NCBI GenBank assembly: GCA_017507125.1 | Contig: JAFWBQ010000105.1 | Span: 1 to 41,278, forward strand | Reading direction: 5' to 3' | Source of the DNA: Lentisphaeria bacterium | Lineage (GTDB): Bacteria > Verrucomicrobiota > Lentisphaeria > Victivallales > Victivallaceae | Length of the DNA: 41,278 nucleotides | Shown here: positions 7,918 to 15,911 of the stretch, in pieces | Layout: each line of letters opens with the position of its first letter | Numbering within the stretch: position 1 is the first letter of the stretch | Translations under genes and position numbers: made by a program | The notes under the pieces: model-generated | Databases searched by the model: none | Told to the model about the DNA's origin: nothing | Seen by the model: only the letters and a program-made list of their open reading frames with translations

Positions 7918-7960
7918 CCAGAAAATTCCACACATTCCCAATTTACACCAACTTTTTCCA
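7918..7960 (-). promoter_or_regulatory. Array of five MraZ-type boxes
   Basis: On the minus strand TGG occurs at 7960-7958, 7950-7948, 7940-7938, 7930-7928 and 7920-7918, exactly one per 10 bp. The contexts are TTTGGA, GTTGGT, ATTGGG, TGTGGA and TCTGGA. MraZ is known to bind repeats of about TGGG/TGGA separated by 5 bp, a 10-bp period. The array overlaps the promoter spacer, the -10 and the start site, as expected for a repressor. Confidence 0.75.
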
Positions 7961-7968
7961 AATTTCAA
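7940..7968 (-). promoter_or_regulatory. mraZ promoter
   Basis: TTGAAA (7968-7963), a 17-bp spacer ending in GTG, and TAAATT (7945-7940). The predicted start near 7933 lies inside the TGG-box array. A- and T-tracts upstream (7971-8000) could act as an UP element. Confidence 0.6.
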
Positions 7969-8081
7969 GTATTTTTTTCAAAAAAAGTCAATTTTTTTCT
8001 CACGACAGAACCGGCATCACTCCTCTTCAACCGCCGAAGATGCAAAATAGCAGAAATTGCACAAAAAAACTGTTCAGGGAC

Positions 8082-8110
8082 TGGAAATTTCAATAATATG
8101 TTGGTATAGT
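8082..8110 (+). promoter_or_regulatory. cpaB promoter (candidate)
   Basis: TGGAAA (8082-8087), 17 bp, then TATAGT (8105-8110) with TGG immediately before the -10 (extended -10). The leader to the cpaB start would be about 33 nt. Confidence 0.5.
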
Positions 8111-8149
8111 ATAAGAAAGACATTATTGCTTTTATGAAAGGGAGTCGTT

Positions 8150-8947
8150 ATGCGTCAAAAAATGTTGCTTCTGCTGGCTGTGATTTTCGGTCTGCTGGCA
8201 TTTATGCTGACTTACAAACAGCTTGAACACGAAAAAGCAAAGATCCGGGGCACTTCTGAGGAACGGATCCTTATTCAGGTCAAAAACAGCATGGTCGAAG
8301 GTCAGGAGATCAAACTTGCCGATATTGCTCCCCACCGGGTGCGCCGTGAAAGGGACAGTTTCAACCGCAGCCGTGAGATCCCCTGGGAAGAACGCTCCAG
8401 AGTCATCGGCAGACGCCTTGAGGTCACTGTGATCCCCGGTCAGCTGCTGCAGTACTCAGACCTGAAACCCGTAACATTACGCAACGGCTTTTCCTCCAAT
8501 ATCAAGGATCAATGCCGCGCTGTCAGTATTCCCGTCGATCCTGTTTCTTCGGTCAACAACCTTGTACAGCCCAACGACAACGTTGATGTGCTGGGAACGT
8601 TCCGTTTCCCCGATTTGCGGGGTGACAACTCCCTTGACACAGTGACCATCACCATTCTGCAGAATGTCAAAGTCCTTGCCGTCGGCAACCGCTGGGGAGA
8701 AAATTATGCATCAGACACTATGAACGGCCAGCGTTCTTACTCCACAGTAACGCTGCAGCTTTACCCCGATGAGGTGGAAATGGTTATCTTCGCATCGCAA
8801 AAAGGTAAACTTACCCTTTCTCTGAGGAACTTTGAAGACAAACGTATTTCCAAAGATATTGAAGCCCGCAGCGTCAACTTCAAGTCTCTTGAAAGAGAGA
8901 TCCCAAAATACAACAAGCGCCGCGAAGAACGCGGAGGGATCCGGTAA
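8150..8947 (+). CDS. cpaB: Flp/Tad pilus assembly protein CpaB
   Basis: The 265-residue protein has an N-terminal membrane anchor (MLLLLAVIFGLLAFML) and a SAF-type domain typical of CpaB/RcpC ('MVEGQEIKLADIAPHRV', then 'GRRLEVTVIPGQLLQYSDL'). The C-terminal RcpC-like domain has 'VSIPVDPVSSVNNLVQPNDNVDVLGTF', 'ILQNVKVLAVG' and 'TVTLQLYPDEVEMVIFASQKGKLTLSLRN'. CpaB is a periplasmic part of Tad pilus secretion, linked to the outer-membrane secretin. AAAGGGAG precedes the ATG. It is followed after 2 bp by the CpaF ATPase, but no secretin, TadB/C, prepilin peptidase or pilin gene is nearby. Confidence 0.9.
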   Translation: MRQKMLLLLAVIFGLLAFMLTYKQLEHEKAKIRGTSEERILIQVKNSMVEGQEIKLADIAPHRVRRERDSFNRSREIPWEERSRVIGRRLEVTVIPGQLLQYSDLKPVTLRNGFSSNIKDQCRAVSIPVDPVSSVNNLVQPNDNVDVLGTFRFPDLRGDNSLDTVTITILQNVKVLAVGNRWGENYASDTMNGQRSYSTVTLQLYPDEVEMVIFASQKGKLTLSLRNFEDKRISKDIEARSVNFKSLEREIPKYNKRREERGGIR

Positions 8948-8949
8948 AG

Positions 8950-10620
8950 ATGACCGACCTTACTGTCCGTCTGCCGGGAGTTCCGGAAGCTGGTGCCACA
9001 CTGGGTAACGGCACCTATCTTATCGGCTCTGGCGAAGAGTGTCATATCCGTCTGCCCCGCCCTGATATTTCCCGGCGTCATGCCCAGCTGATCATCAGTG
9101 ACCGTAGTGTAACGATTATGGATATGGGCAGCAGCAACGGGACAATGCTCAGTGATGGTACCATGCTCTACCCGCATCAACCCTGCCAGCTTGAAGGGGA
9201 CGTCAACCTCATCAGGATAAGCAAAGCTGAACTTGTCATTTCCAGACGCGAAGAAAGAAGACGAGCCTCCCTGTCAGATGATTATTCTTCTTTGAGCAAG
9301 GGAGAAATTCCTCTTCTTGAGATTTCCGGTATCCCCGCCCGGTTCCGTCCCATGGCAAGAGAGATCAAAAGGCAGGCACATCAGGAAATGCTTGCCCGGC
9401 TCAATCTTAAAAAGATGGTGCTTTCGGGTATTTCAGCTGAAGCACTTCGGGAACAGGCTGTTGCCGCAGCCAAGGAGATCCTGGGGCAGCTGACGATTGA
9501 ACTCCCCAAAGAGCTTTCCATTGATATCATCGAAAAAGAACTTGTCAACGAAGCCATCGGTCTGGGGCCCCTGGAATCCCTGATCGCAGTTGATGAGATT
9601 TCAGAAATCATGGTCAACGGCCCTAATCAGATCTTCGTGGAAAAAAAGGGTATCCTTTACAAAACCGATGCCTCTTTTGCCGATGACAATCAGGTGCTCT
9701 CTGCCATCGAACGTATCGTTGCGCCTCTCGGCAGACGTATTGATGAAAGTTCCCCCATGGTGGACGCCCGTCTGCCTGACGGTTCCCGTGTCAATGCGAT
9801 CATTCCGCCTCTTTCACTGGTAGGGCCCTCCATCACAATCCGGAAATTTTCAAAGACCCCTCTTGAAGCGAAAGATCTTGTCAACTTCGGCTCCATCTCT
9901 CCTGAAATGGTCAGATTCCTCGCAACGTGCGTGGCTGTCAGAAAAAACATTCTGATTTCAGGAGGTACCGGTTCCGGTAAAACCACTCTGCTCAATGTGC
10001 TGAGCAGCTTTCTTCCCAACAAAGAACGTATCGTCACAATTGAAGATGCGGCCGAACTTCAGCTGCGGCAGGAACATCTTGTCCGTCTGGAGTCCCGTCC
10101 TCCAAACATTGAGGGAAAAGGTGCCATTACGATCCGTGATCTTGTCCGCAACAGTCTGCGTATGCGTCCCGACCGGATCGTGGTTGGTGAGTGCCGCGGC
10201 GGTGAGGCACTGGATATGCTTCAGGCCATGAACACCGGTCATGACGGCAGTTTGACCACGATCCACGCCAATACCCCCCGGGATGCCCTTGCACGTCTGG
10301 AAACACTTGTGCTGATGGCAGGATTTGATCTGCCCCTGAGAGCGATCCGTGAACAAATCGCTTCAGCCATCCATCTGGTGGTTCAGATTTCCCGAGAAAG
10401 AGACGGCAGCAGAAAAGTCATCAACATCAGCGAGATCACCAAAATGGAGGGTGATATCATTACCATGCAGGATATCTTTGTATTCCGCCAGACAGGATGG
10501 AGTGCTGACAATAAAATTGAAGGTGTCTATGAGCCTACGGGCAGTATTCCCACCTTTATGGAAGAAATAGAACGTGCAAAACTTGACCTCGATGTGTCAA
10601 TTTTTTCTAAAAAACACTAA
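8950..10620 (+). CDS. cpaF: CpaF/TadA secretion ATPase with N-terminal FHA domain
   Basis: This 556-residue protein joins two modules. Residues about 1-100 are an FHA phosphothreonine-binding domain, with '[11 protein letters not shown]', 'DISRRHAQL' and 'DMGSSNGT'. Residues about 130-520 are the hexameric CpaF/TadA ATPase. Its Walker A is GGTGSGKT (338-345), and it has an Asp box '[13 protein letters not shown]', a Walker B region '[29 protein letters not shown]' and a His box '[13 protein letters not shown]'. It powers Tad pilus assembly at the inner membrane. The FHA fusion suggests that a Ser/Thr kinase controls or recruits the motor, which is an inference. GGAGGG lies in the 3' end of cpaB, indicating coupled translation. 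Confidence 0.93.
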   Translation: MTDLTVRLPGVPEAGATLGNGTYLIGSGEECHIRLPRPDISRRHAQLIISDRSVTIMDMGSSNGTMLSDGTMLYPHQPCQLEGDVNLIRISKAELVISRREERRRASLSDDYSSLSKGEIPLLEISGIPARFRPMAREIKRQAHQEMLARLNLKKMVLSGISAEALREQAVAAAKEILGQLTIELPKELSIDIIEKELVNEAIGLGPLESLIAVDEISEIMVNGPNQIFVEKKGILYKTDASFADDNQVLSAIERIVAPLGRRIDESSPMVDARLPDGSRVNAIIPPLSLVGPSITIRKFSKTPLEAKDLVNFGSISPEMVRFLATCVAVRKNILISGGTGSGKTTLLNVLSSFLPNKERIVTIEDAAELQLRQEHLVRLESRPPNIEGKGAITIRDLVRNSLRMRPDRIVVGECRGGEALDMLQAMNTGHDGSLTTIHANTPRDALARLETLVLMAGFDLPLRAIREQIASAIHLVVQISRERDGSRKVINISEITKMEGDIITMQDIFVFRQTGWSADNKIEGVYEPTGSIPTFMEEIERAKLDLDVSIFSKKH

Positions 10621-10637
10621 CATAAGGAGTTTTTAAC

Positions 10638-11858
10638 ATGATAAACGCAGCTGTTATCGGTGTGTCCGGCTTCGGTGCCGTCCACTGCGGAGACCTTTTC
10701 CGGGAACATGAAGCCGGAAGAGTCAACTTCGCTGCCGCCGTCATCCACCAGAACCAGGTTTCACCTGAATACCTTGAACGTCTGAAAGCACTCAATGTTG
10801 AGATTTTTACTGATTATCCCTCCATGCTTGCCAAACATGCGGGTAAACTGGATCTCTGCTGTATTCCCACCGGCATCGCGCTCCACCGCCCCATGACTGA
10901 AGCTGCTCTTGCCGCCGGTGCCAACGTCTTTGTGGAAAAGCCTGTGGCCCCGGTTCTCGCAGACGCCGAAGCAATGGAAGCTGCCGCCAGAAAAGCCGGA
11001 AAATTTGTCGCTGTCGGATATCAGACCATCTATCAGCCTGAAACCCGCCGCATCAAGGAAATGCTCCTTTCCGGAAAGCTCGGTAAAGTCAAACGTCTGA
11101 AATGTTACGCTCTCTGGCCCCGCAAGAACGCCTATTACGGACGCAACGGTTGGGCCGGCGCACTTTTCAATCAGGCCGGTGAACCGGTGCTGGACTCCCC
11201 CTTCACCAATGCGGTGGCCCACTATCTGAACCTGCTTCTTTTCTATGCGGGCAACACCTTTGAAGGCACCGCCGATGTGAAGTCCGTGGAAGCCGGTATG
11301 TTCCGGGTCAATCCCATCTCAAGCTGCGACACAGCAGATATCCGGGTGCTGACCAGAGATGACAAGGAAATTCTTTTCTATGTCTCTCACGCGATCCCTG
11401 CCACAGAAGGTCCCATCTCAGACATTGAATGTGAAAAGGGAACGATCCACTACACCCAGCAGGAAACCATTGTTACCGATCTGCAGGGCAACGAAATCGA
11501 ACGTTTTGCCTCTGCAGCCGGTGGCGACATTCGGAAAAATGTGTGGAATGGTCTGCTGAACCGTCTGAGTGATCCCAACGGTTTTATCTGCACTGTGAAA
11601 CTTGCCTCAAAAGCTGTGCTGGTAAGCAATGCCGTCTTTGACTCCGCTCCCATTGTGGATCTGCCCGCCTCTCTTATGGATATCGCCGTTGACGATGACC
11701 GCAATACTCTGCGGATCATTCGTCCCATGGAAGAACTCATCAAGCGCTGCTATCAGGAAAACCGCCTGATCTCAAGTGCCGATCTTCCCGGCGCCGCTCC
11801 CACAGTGCCTTTCGATCTGGAAAATTACAAAGGCTTCACCAAGGCCCTTTACCGCTGA
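10638..11858 (+). CDS. Gfo/Idh/MocA-family oxidoreductase
   Basis: The 406-residue protein has the N-terminal Rossmann fold (AVIGVSGFGAVH, residues 5-16) and the family EKP motif (E100-K101-P102 in NVFVEKPVAP). An extended substrate domain follows, with 'GYQTIYQPETRRIKEMLLSGKLGKV' and a His-containing stretch 'SPFTNAVAHYLNLLLFYAG'. Members are NAD(P)-dependent sugar or inositol dehydrogenases or glycosidase-like oxidoreductases; the substrate cannot be read from sequence. No signal peptide is present. AAGGAG lies before the ATG. It follows cpaF by 17 bp and is closed by a strong terminator at 11880, so it may be cotranscribed with the pilus genes by chance of position. Confidence 0.9.
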   Translation: MINAAVIGVSGFGAVHCGDLFREHEAGRVNFAAAVIHQNQVSPEYLERLKALNVEIFTDYPSMLAKHAGKLDLCCIPTGIALHRPMTEAALAAGANVFVEKPVAPVLADAEAMEAAARKAGKFVAVGYQTIYQPETRRIKEMLLSGKLGKVKRLKCYALWPRKNAYYGRNGWAGALFNQAGEPVLDSPFTNAVAHYLNLLLFYAGNTFEGTADVKSVEAGMFRVNPISSCDTADIRVLTRDDKEILFYVSHAIPATEGPISDIECEKGTIHYTQQETIVTDLQGNEIERFASAAGGDIRKNVWNGLLNRLSDPNGFICTVKLASKAVLVSNAVFDSAPIVDLPASLMDIAVDDDRNTLRIIRPMEELIKRCYQENRLISSADLPGAAPTVPFDLENYKGFTKALYR

Positions 11859-11879
11859 TAAATCAAACTTTCGCACCCG

Positions 11880-11918
11880 ATCCGGAAAAGATGATCCTTC
11901 TCTTTTCCGGATTTTTTT
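11880..11918 (+). terminator. Intrinsic terminator after the Gfo/Idh/MocA gene
   Basis: ATCCGGAAAAG (11880-11890) pairs with CTTTTCCGGAT (11902-11912) and is followed by seven T. Confidence 0.9.
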
Positions 11919-11930
11919 GTTTACCGGCAC

Positions 11931-11958
11931 AAAAAAAACTCCACCCGGAAGTGGAGTT
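11931..11958 (-). terminator. Intrinsic terminator after dacA
   Basis: On the minus strand, AACTCCAC and GTGGAGTT form a perfect 8-bp stem around TTCCGG, followed by a run of T (11938-11931). It faces the terminator at 11880-11918, separating the convergent units. Confidence 0.9.
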
Positions 11959-11979
11959 GGAGTAAAAACAGTTCTGAAC

Positions 11980-13011
11980 TCAGGGACGACTGTACGCCCA
12001 ATCCAGCAGACGGCGGCAAAAACGGTCGCGCTCCCTGGAGGATTTGAAGCCGGTCACACATCCCATAATGCGCCGCTGATTCCGAACGGCACTGAAGGTC
12101 AGACAGGAACCGGCCGCCCGAATGTAACCGGTTTTGAGACCATCCACCCCCGGATACCGGGGATTGACCAGCTTGTTGGTATTGACAAATACAGTCTTGC
12201 CGTCTCTGATAGAAGAAGATTTGAGATTGCACCACTGCATCAGCAAAGGATACTGAAGAAGTTGCTCTCCAAGCATGACCATATCTGCCGCGCTGCCCAG
12301 TGAGTTGCGCTTGTTTTCGGGCAAGCCGCAGGGATTGATAAAAGTGGTATTCTGCAGCCGCAACTGAAGAGCCTTGTCATTCATCATCTTCACAAAGAGA
12401 GGCACGGAGCCTCCGAAATACTCAGCCAGCAAAGTGGCAGCGTCATTGGCACTTTTCACAGCCGTGGCGATCATCAGCTCCTGAACAGTAAAGGACTCAC
12501 CCGGAGCCAAAAACAAAACCCCTGTCCGGGGAACGTTCCGCGCCGTCTTTGTCACGGGAACAGGCGTACTGACACTGATATCAGTACGCTTTTCAAGCTG
12601 TTCCATCACAAGGAGCATAGTCATCATTTTTGCCATACTGGCAATGGGGACTGCACGGGAGGAATTCTTTTCCCACAAAACTTTCCGTGTATCCATATCC
12701 ACAATGATGCCGCTGCGGGCACCGGCACTGCCGGGAACCATTTTCTCCGGAAGGTTTCCACGAATGGAACCGGAGTAGTCAAGAGCTCTTCCGAACCGTG
12801 GATTTTTTGAAGGGACGAAATAACGGCCGACCGGTGTTTTCACCGGAGCGGCAACAACAGGTTCCGGCGTTTTCCCTGAAAACTTTTTATCTTCAGCCTC
12901 AGTTTTTGCCCCGCCGAAAACAAAGATCTTTATAAGGATCAAATGCACAAGAACTACTATAACGGCAAGTCCTGTCAGTACTTTGATCCTTGTTTTTGTC
13001 ACTTCGTCCAT
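11980..13011 (-). CDS. dacA: D-alanyl-D-alanine carboxypeptidase (S11 family)
   Basis: This penicillin-binding-protein-type carboxypeptidase trims D-Ala from peptidoglycan stem peptides in the periplasm. All three active-site motifs are present: S125-M-A-K128, S187-A-N189 and K293-T-G295. A transmembrane anchor spans about residues 12-33 and is followed by a Pro/Lys-rich linker to about residue 90, so the protein is held by its N-terminus. The C-terminal beta domain and amphipathic tail of classical PBP5 are absent; the protein ends soon after the catalytic fold. It lies 18 bp after leuA with a weak GGGG before the ATG, so it is probably cotranscribed with leuA. The symbol is assigned by family; other S11 paralogues are possible. 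Confidence 0.88.
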   Translation of the reverse strand: MDEVTKTRIKVLTGLAVIVVLVHLILIKIFVFGGAKTEAEDKKFSGKTPEPVVAAPVKTPVGRYFVPSKNPRFGRALDYSGSIRGNLPEKMVPGSAGARSGIIVDMDTRKVLWEKNSSRAVPIASMAKMMTMLLVMEQLEKRTDISVSTPVPVTKTARNVPRTGVLFLAPGESFTVQELMIATAVKSANDAATLLAEYFGGSVPLFVKMMNDKALQLRLQNTTFINPCGLPENKRNSLGSAADMVMLGEQLLQYPLLMQWCNLKSSSIRDGKTVFVNTNKLVNPRYPGVDGLKTGYIRAAGSCLTFSAVRNQRRIMGCVTGFKSSRERDRFCRRLLDWAYSRP

Positions 13012-13029
13012 TGAAAAGTACCCCGGAGT

Positions 13030-14739
13030 TTACTGCATCACCGGTTCACCGAGTCTGCCTGCGGCAGCAGCACGGTTCAAAGCGCAGATCAATGCGTGGA
13101 TAACAGCCTTGTCAATGTTGGTATGCTCCCCTGCCCCGTAAACCAGATCAGAGGATTCTTCTGAAACTCTCAACCCGACAAAGGCGATAGCACGGGCATC
13201 GGCATCGGTACCGAGGGTATGCTCCGCATAATCCTCAACCTTGAAGAAAGGCATCTTACCGGAGCCTTTCAGTGCCCGAACCACTGCAGAAAGCAATCCG
13301 TTGCCCTGACCGGTCAGCTGATACTTCTCCTCGCCGATAAACCAGTCAAAACCGGCGCCGGAGTGTTCGCCGGCTGAGGCGCGGCTGTAATTTTCCATCC
13401 GGTAGATACCGTCGCAGTTGACAAAACATTCGTAGAAGATCTCACGGAGCTTTGCAGAATCAATCTCTCCACCGGAAGCATCCACATAGTGCTGCACAGC
13501 AGCTCCGATAGCGGGGTGCATGGATTTGGGAGGACAGATGCCGAACTCTTTTTCAAGGACGTAAACAACCCCGCCCTTGCCGGACTGGCTGTTGATACGG
13601 ATCAACCTCTCATACTGACGCCCCAAATCTGCGGGGTCGATGTGGAGATAGGGCATCTTCCATCCCTGATTGAAAAATTCAGAGATGTCGCCACGGCGCT
13701 CAAATCCCTTGCGGATGGCATCCTGATGAGAACCGGAAAAGGCAGTGAAGACCAAATCTCCGGCGTAAGGATGCCGGGGATGGACCTCTATACCGGAATT
13801 GCGTTCAACGGTACGGACAATCTCAGGCATGTTGCTGAAATCAAGCCCGGTATCAATGCCCATGGATTCCAGATTCAAAGCCAACACAGAAATATCGAGG
13901 TTGCCGGTTCTTTCACCGTGACCGAAAACAGTTCCCTCAACTCTATCCGCACCGGCAAGGATCGCCAATTCAGAAGCTGCCACGGCACATCCCTGATCGT
14001 TATGGGAGTGCAGACTGATCCGGGTGGTGTCGCAGAAGGGGTACTTGCGGCAAAAAAGCTCTATCATATCCGCATAGTGGTTGGGAGGACGACGTTCCAC
14101 AGTCGCGGGCAGATTGAGAATGAAGTTATCTTTAGAAACAGGTCCCATTTTTGCCCACTCATCTCTGACGGCACAGCAGAGTTCGACCACATAGTCAATG
14201 TCACTGTCCGTAAACTCTTCAGGAGAAAATTCATAGCCGATACGTCCTTCAAGTCCGTTGGCTACAATGGCATCGCAAACCATCTTTGTTCCGTCGATGG
14301 CCATCTGCAGTGCCTTCTGACGGTCGCCGCCGAAAACAAAACGGTTGTGAAGGTCACTGGTCGCCACATAGCAGTGAGCAATGGCACGATGGACGCCTTT
14401 AAGAGACTCAAGAGTACGGTCGATGAGATGTTTGCGCGCCTGAGTCAGCACAGAAATACGCACATCTTCGGGGATATGCCCCTCTTCGATAAGCCTGCGG
14501 ACAAAGTTGAAGTCATCCTCACTGGCAGAAGGGAAGGATACCTCGATCTCCTTGAATCCGATTTTTTTGAGCATGTTGAAATACTCAAGTTTCTGATCAG
14601 GATTCATAGGCTCAGGCAATGCCTGATTTCCGTCACGCAAGTCAACGGAAGTCCAGACAGGAGGAACTGTAAAAACGCGGTCAGGCCACTGGCGGTTCTC
14701 AATAGCCACGGCTGCGGGATAGGTATATTTGGGGTTCAT
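13030..14739 (-). CDS. leuA: 2-isopropylmalate synthase
   Basis: LeuA condenses acetyl-CoA with 2-ketoisovalerate, the first committed step of leucine synthesis. The protein is 569 residues, the long type with 'NRQWPDRVFTVPPVWTSVDL' near the start. The HMGL-like barrel shows 'VDLRDGNQALPEPM', the metal-binding HxH in 'SLHSHNDQG' and 'GTVFGHGERTGNLD'. The C-terminal LeuA regulatory domain (about residues 430-560) ends with 'GAGEHTNIDKAVIHALICAL' and normally senses leucine for feedback inhibition. The ATG at 14739 is chosen because AAGGAAG lies upstream; a TTG at 14748 falls within the spacer. A 28-residue leucine-rich leader peptide is encoded upstream (14865-14951), which points to attenuation. 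Confidence 0.95.
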   Translation of the reverse strand: MNPKYTYPAAVAIENRQWPDRVFTVPPVWTSVDLRDGNQALPEPMNPDQKLEYFNMLKKIGFKEIEVSFPSASEDDFNFVRRLIEEGHIPEDVRISVLTQARKHLIDRTLESLKGVHRAIAHCYVATSDLHNRFVFGGDRQKALQMAIDGTKMVCDAIVANGLEGRIGYEFSPEEFTDSDIDYVVELCCAVRDEWAKMGPVSKDNFILNLPATVERRPPNHYADMIELFCRKYPFCDTTRISLHSHNDQGCAVAASELAILAGADRVEGTVFGHGERTGNLDISVLALNLESMGIDTGLDFSNMPEIVRTVERNSGIEVHPRHPYAGDLVFTAFSGSHQDAIRKGFERRGDISEFFNQGWKMPYLHIDPADLGRQYERLIRINSQSGKGGVVYVLEKEFGICPPKSMHPAIGAAVQHYVDASGGEIDSAKLREIFYECFVNCDGIYRMENYSRASAGEHSGAGFDWFIGEEKYQLTGQGNGLLSAVVRALKGSGKMPFFKVEDYAEHTLGTDADARAIAFVGLRVSEESSDLVYGAGEHTNIDKAVIHALICALNRAAAAGRLGEPVMQ

Positions 14740-14864
14740 TGTGAACAACTTCCTTATATGTAAGTTAAAACAGACAAACTTGAAAAAAAATTAAGGAGCA
14801 GTTTTATTTACCGCGACCGTATATCGGAAACTCCGGAACCGATGTTCTGCGAAAGGAACCATCA
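14740..14864 (-). promoter_or_regulatory. leuA leader between leader peptide and leuA
   Basis: This 125-nt stretch holds small stems but no classical strong terminator. The visible ones are ATCGG/CCGAT, a CGGA-GTT-TCCG stem, and GCGGT with ACTGC (one G-U pair), the last being some seven bases before a run of eight T (14790-14783). TCCTTA (14797-14792) is complementary to TAAGGA (14756-14751), which contains the leuA ribosome binding site. This allows sequestration of the start. How the leader works (terminator or start-site masking) cannot be settled by eye. Confidence 0.45.
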
Positions 14865-14951
14865 TCAACATGACGACACGGCCGCGCCGCGCAGTCGGAG
14901 ACTGAGCAGAAGCAGCCGCTCACCAAGCAAAATTGTTCCGTAAGTATACAT
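14865..14951 (-). CDS. leuL: Leucine-rich leader peptide of leuA
   Basis: A 28-codon reading frame runs from ATG 14951-14949 to TGA 14867-14865. It opens MYTYGTILLGERLLLLSLRL, and eight of its 28 residues are leucine. Four consecutive Leu codons (CTG CTT CTG CTC, codons 13-16) are followed by Leu at 18 and 20. CAGTC and GACTG (14904-14892) form a tight hairpin directly after the Leu codon run. This is the pattern of leucine-operon leader peptides, in which ribosome stalling at Leu codons senses charged tRNA-Leu. There is no ribosome binding site. The predicted transcription start is at or one base from the ATG, so the peptide may be translated from a leaderless end. Confidence 0.75.
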   Translation of the reverse strand: MYTYGTILLGERLLLLSLRLRGAAVSSC

Positions 14952-14958
14952 GATGGAA

Positions 14959-14987
14959 AATATACCACCATTTCACTCAAATATCAA
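14959..14987 (-). promoter_or_regulatory. leuA promoter
   Basis: TTGATA (14987-14982), 17 bp, TATATT (14964-14959) with GTGG directly before the -10. The spacing predicts a start near 14952, next to the leader-peptide ATG. A-rich sequence lies just upstream of the -35. The region further upstream, to the racemase gene end at 15084, holds only weak stems (such as CCGG/CCGG at 15043-15058) and no clear terminator. Confidence 0.8.
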
Positions 14988-15083
14988 GTTTTTTTGCAAT
15001 AATTTACACGTTTTTTCCCGTTTCCTCTCTCAGGAGGAGTTTCCGGCATGCAGACCGGGTGTTTTCACAAAAGCTGCCGTTCT

Positions 15084-15911
15084 TTACCGTACCTGATAAA
15101 GATCCGGCGTATACCGGTATTGCTCAAGGGCTTCTGCCACAGGCGGAGCGGCAGCAAAAAGTCCTTTCATAGCGCCGATCTTGCTCCCGGGAAGGGGAAT
15201 TTTTGAAATAAAAGTCACCTTGATCCCCCCTTCCCCCGGCGGGAAAGAGAGCTTCTTCAGAATATTCTCGTTGGGATTCAGCAATGCTGCCGGCCGGAAT
15301 ATTTTTTCCCACACCGGTGAAACATAACCGAAATGAGTGCAGCAAAGTCCAAGAGCATAGCTTTGCAAGTCAGCAGTTGCAGCGGCTGCCTCGGCATATC
15401 CGGCTGCAATGCGTGCCTCAACTTCCGGAGAATCGGGTGATTGTTCGATCAAGGTCGCCAGTCCCGGCAAAGGAAGTCCGGAAATGCGTTCCGGCGCTAT
15501 ACCTGAGTCAATGAGCATATTTTTGTAGCATCCGGAGTTGACTGTTTCAGCGGTCCCTAGAATAAGGAGTTTTTTTCCGGGATTGTTCCTCAGAAAAGTG
15601 CCGCACACATCAACAGCGGCGTCCACGATATCCAGAACAGGACAGCGCAGATCCCCGGCACGTCCGCTCCTGCGGTGAACCACAGACAAAGTATTACATC
15701 CAATGACAAGCAAGTCAGGAGCATATTCCATTATACCGTCAAAGGCGCGCTCCCAGACCTGAACTCTTTCTTCAGGACTCATCTTGCCGAATCCCCGATC
15801 AACTTCGGGCCAGACATTGAAATAGATCAGTTCGCCAGTTCCTCCTTTTTTCCAGAGACGGGCGGCGATATCAAGTCCCCCAAGTCCGGAGTCGCAAACG
15901 GCAATTCTCAC
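15084..15911 (-). CDS. murI: Glutamate racemase-like protein (Asp/Glu racemase superfamily)
   Basis: The 275-residue protein carries the MurI hallmarks: an N-terminal DSGLGG (7-12), the first catalytic cysteine in GCNT (C72), and the second in CCTHFGY (C190/C191 with T192-H193). Glutamate racemase makes D-glutamate for peptidoglycan. The middle and the C-terminus ('LFAAAPPVAEALEQYRYTPDL') diverge from typical MurI, so another amino-acid racemase is possible. The start is GTG at 15911, overlapping the capA stop as GTGA. It is the last gene of a seven-gene operon. Position beside a CapA homologue raises a link to poly-gamma-glutamate, but no CapB/C genes are seen. Confidence 0.75.
   Translation of the reverse strand: MRIAVCDSGLGGLDIAARLWKKGGTGELIYFNVWPEVDRGFGKMSPEERVQVWERAFDGIMEYAPDLLVIGCNTLSVVHRRSGRAGDLRCPVLDIVDAAVDVCGTFLRNNPGKKLLILGTAETVNSGCYKNMLIDSGIAPERISGLPLPGLATLIEQSPDSPEVEARIAAGYAEAAAATADLQSYALGLCCTHFGYVSPVWEKIFRPAALLNPNENILKKLSFPPGEGGIKVTFISKIPLPGSKIGAMKGLFAAAPPVAEALEQYRYTPDLYQVR

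Noticed and set aside
13489..14763. 424-codon open frame on the plus strand
   Set aside because: It is antisense to leuA, a clear full-length enzyme gene.
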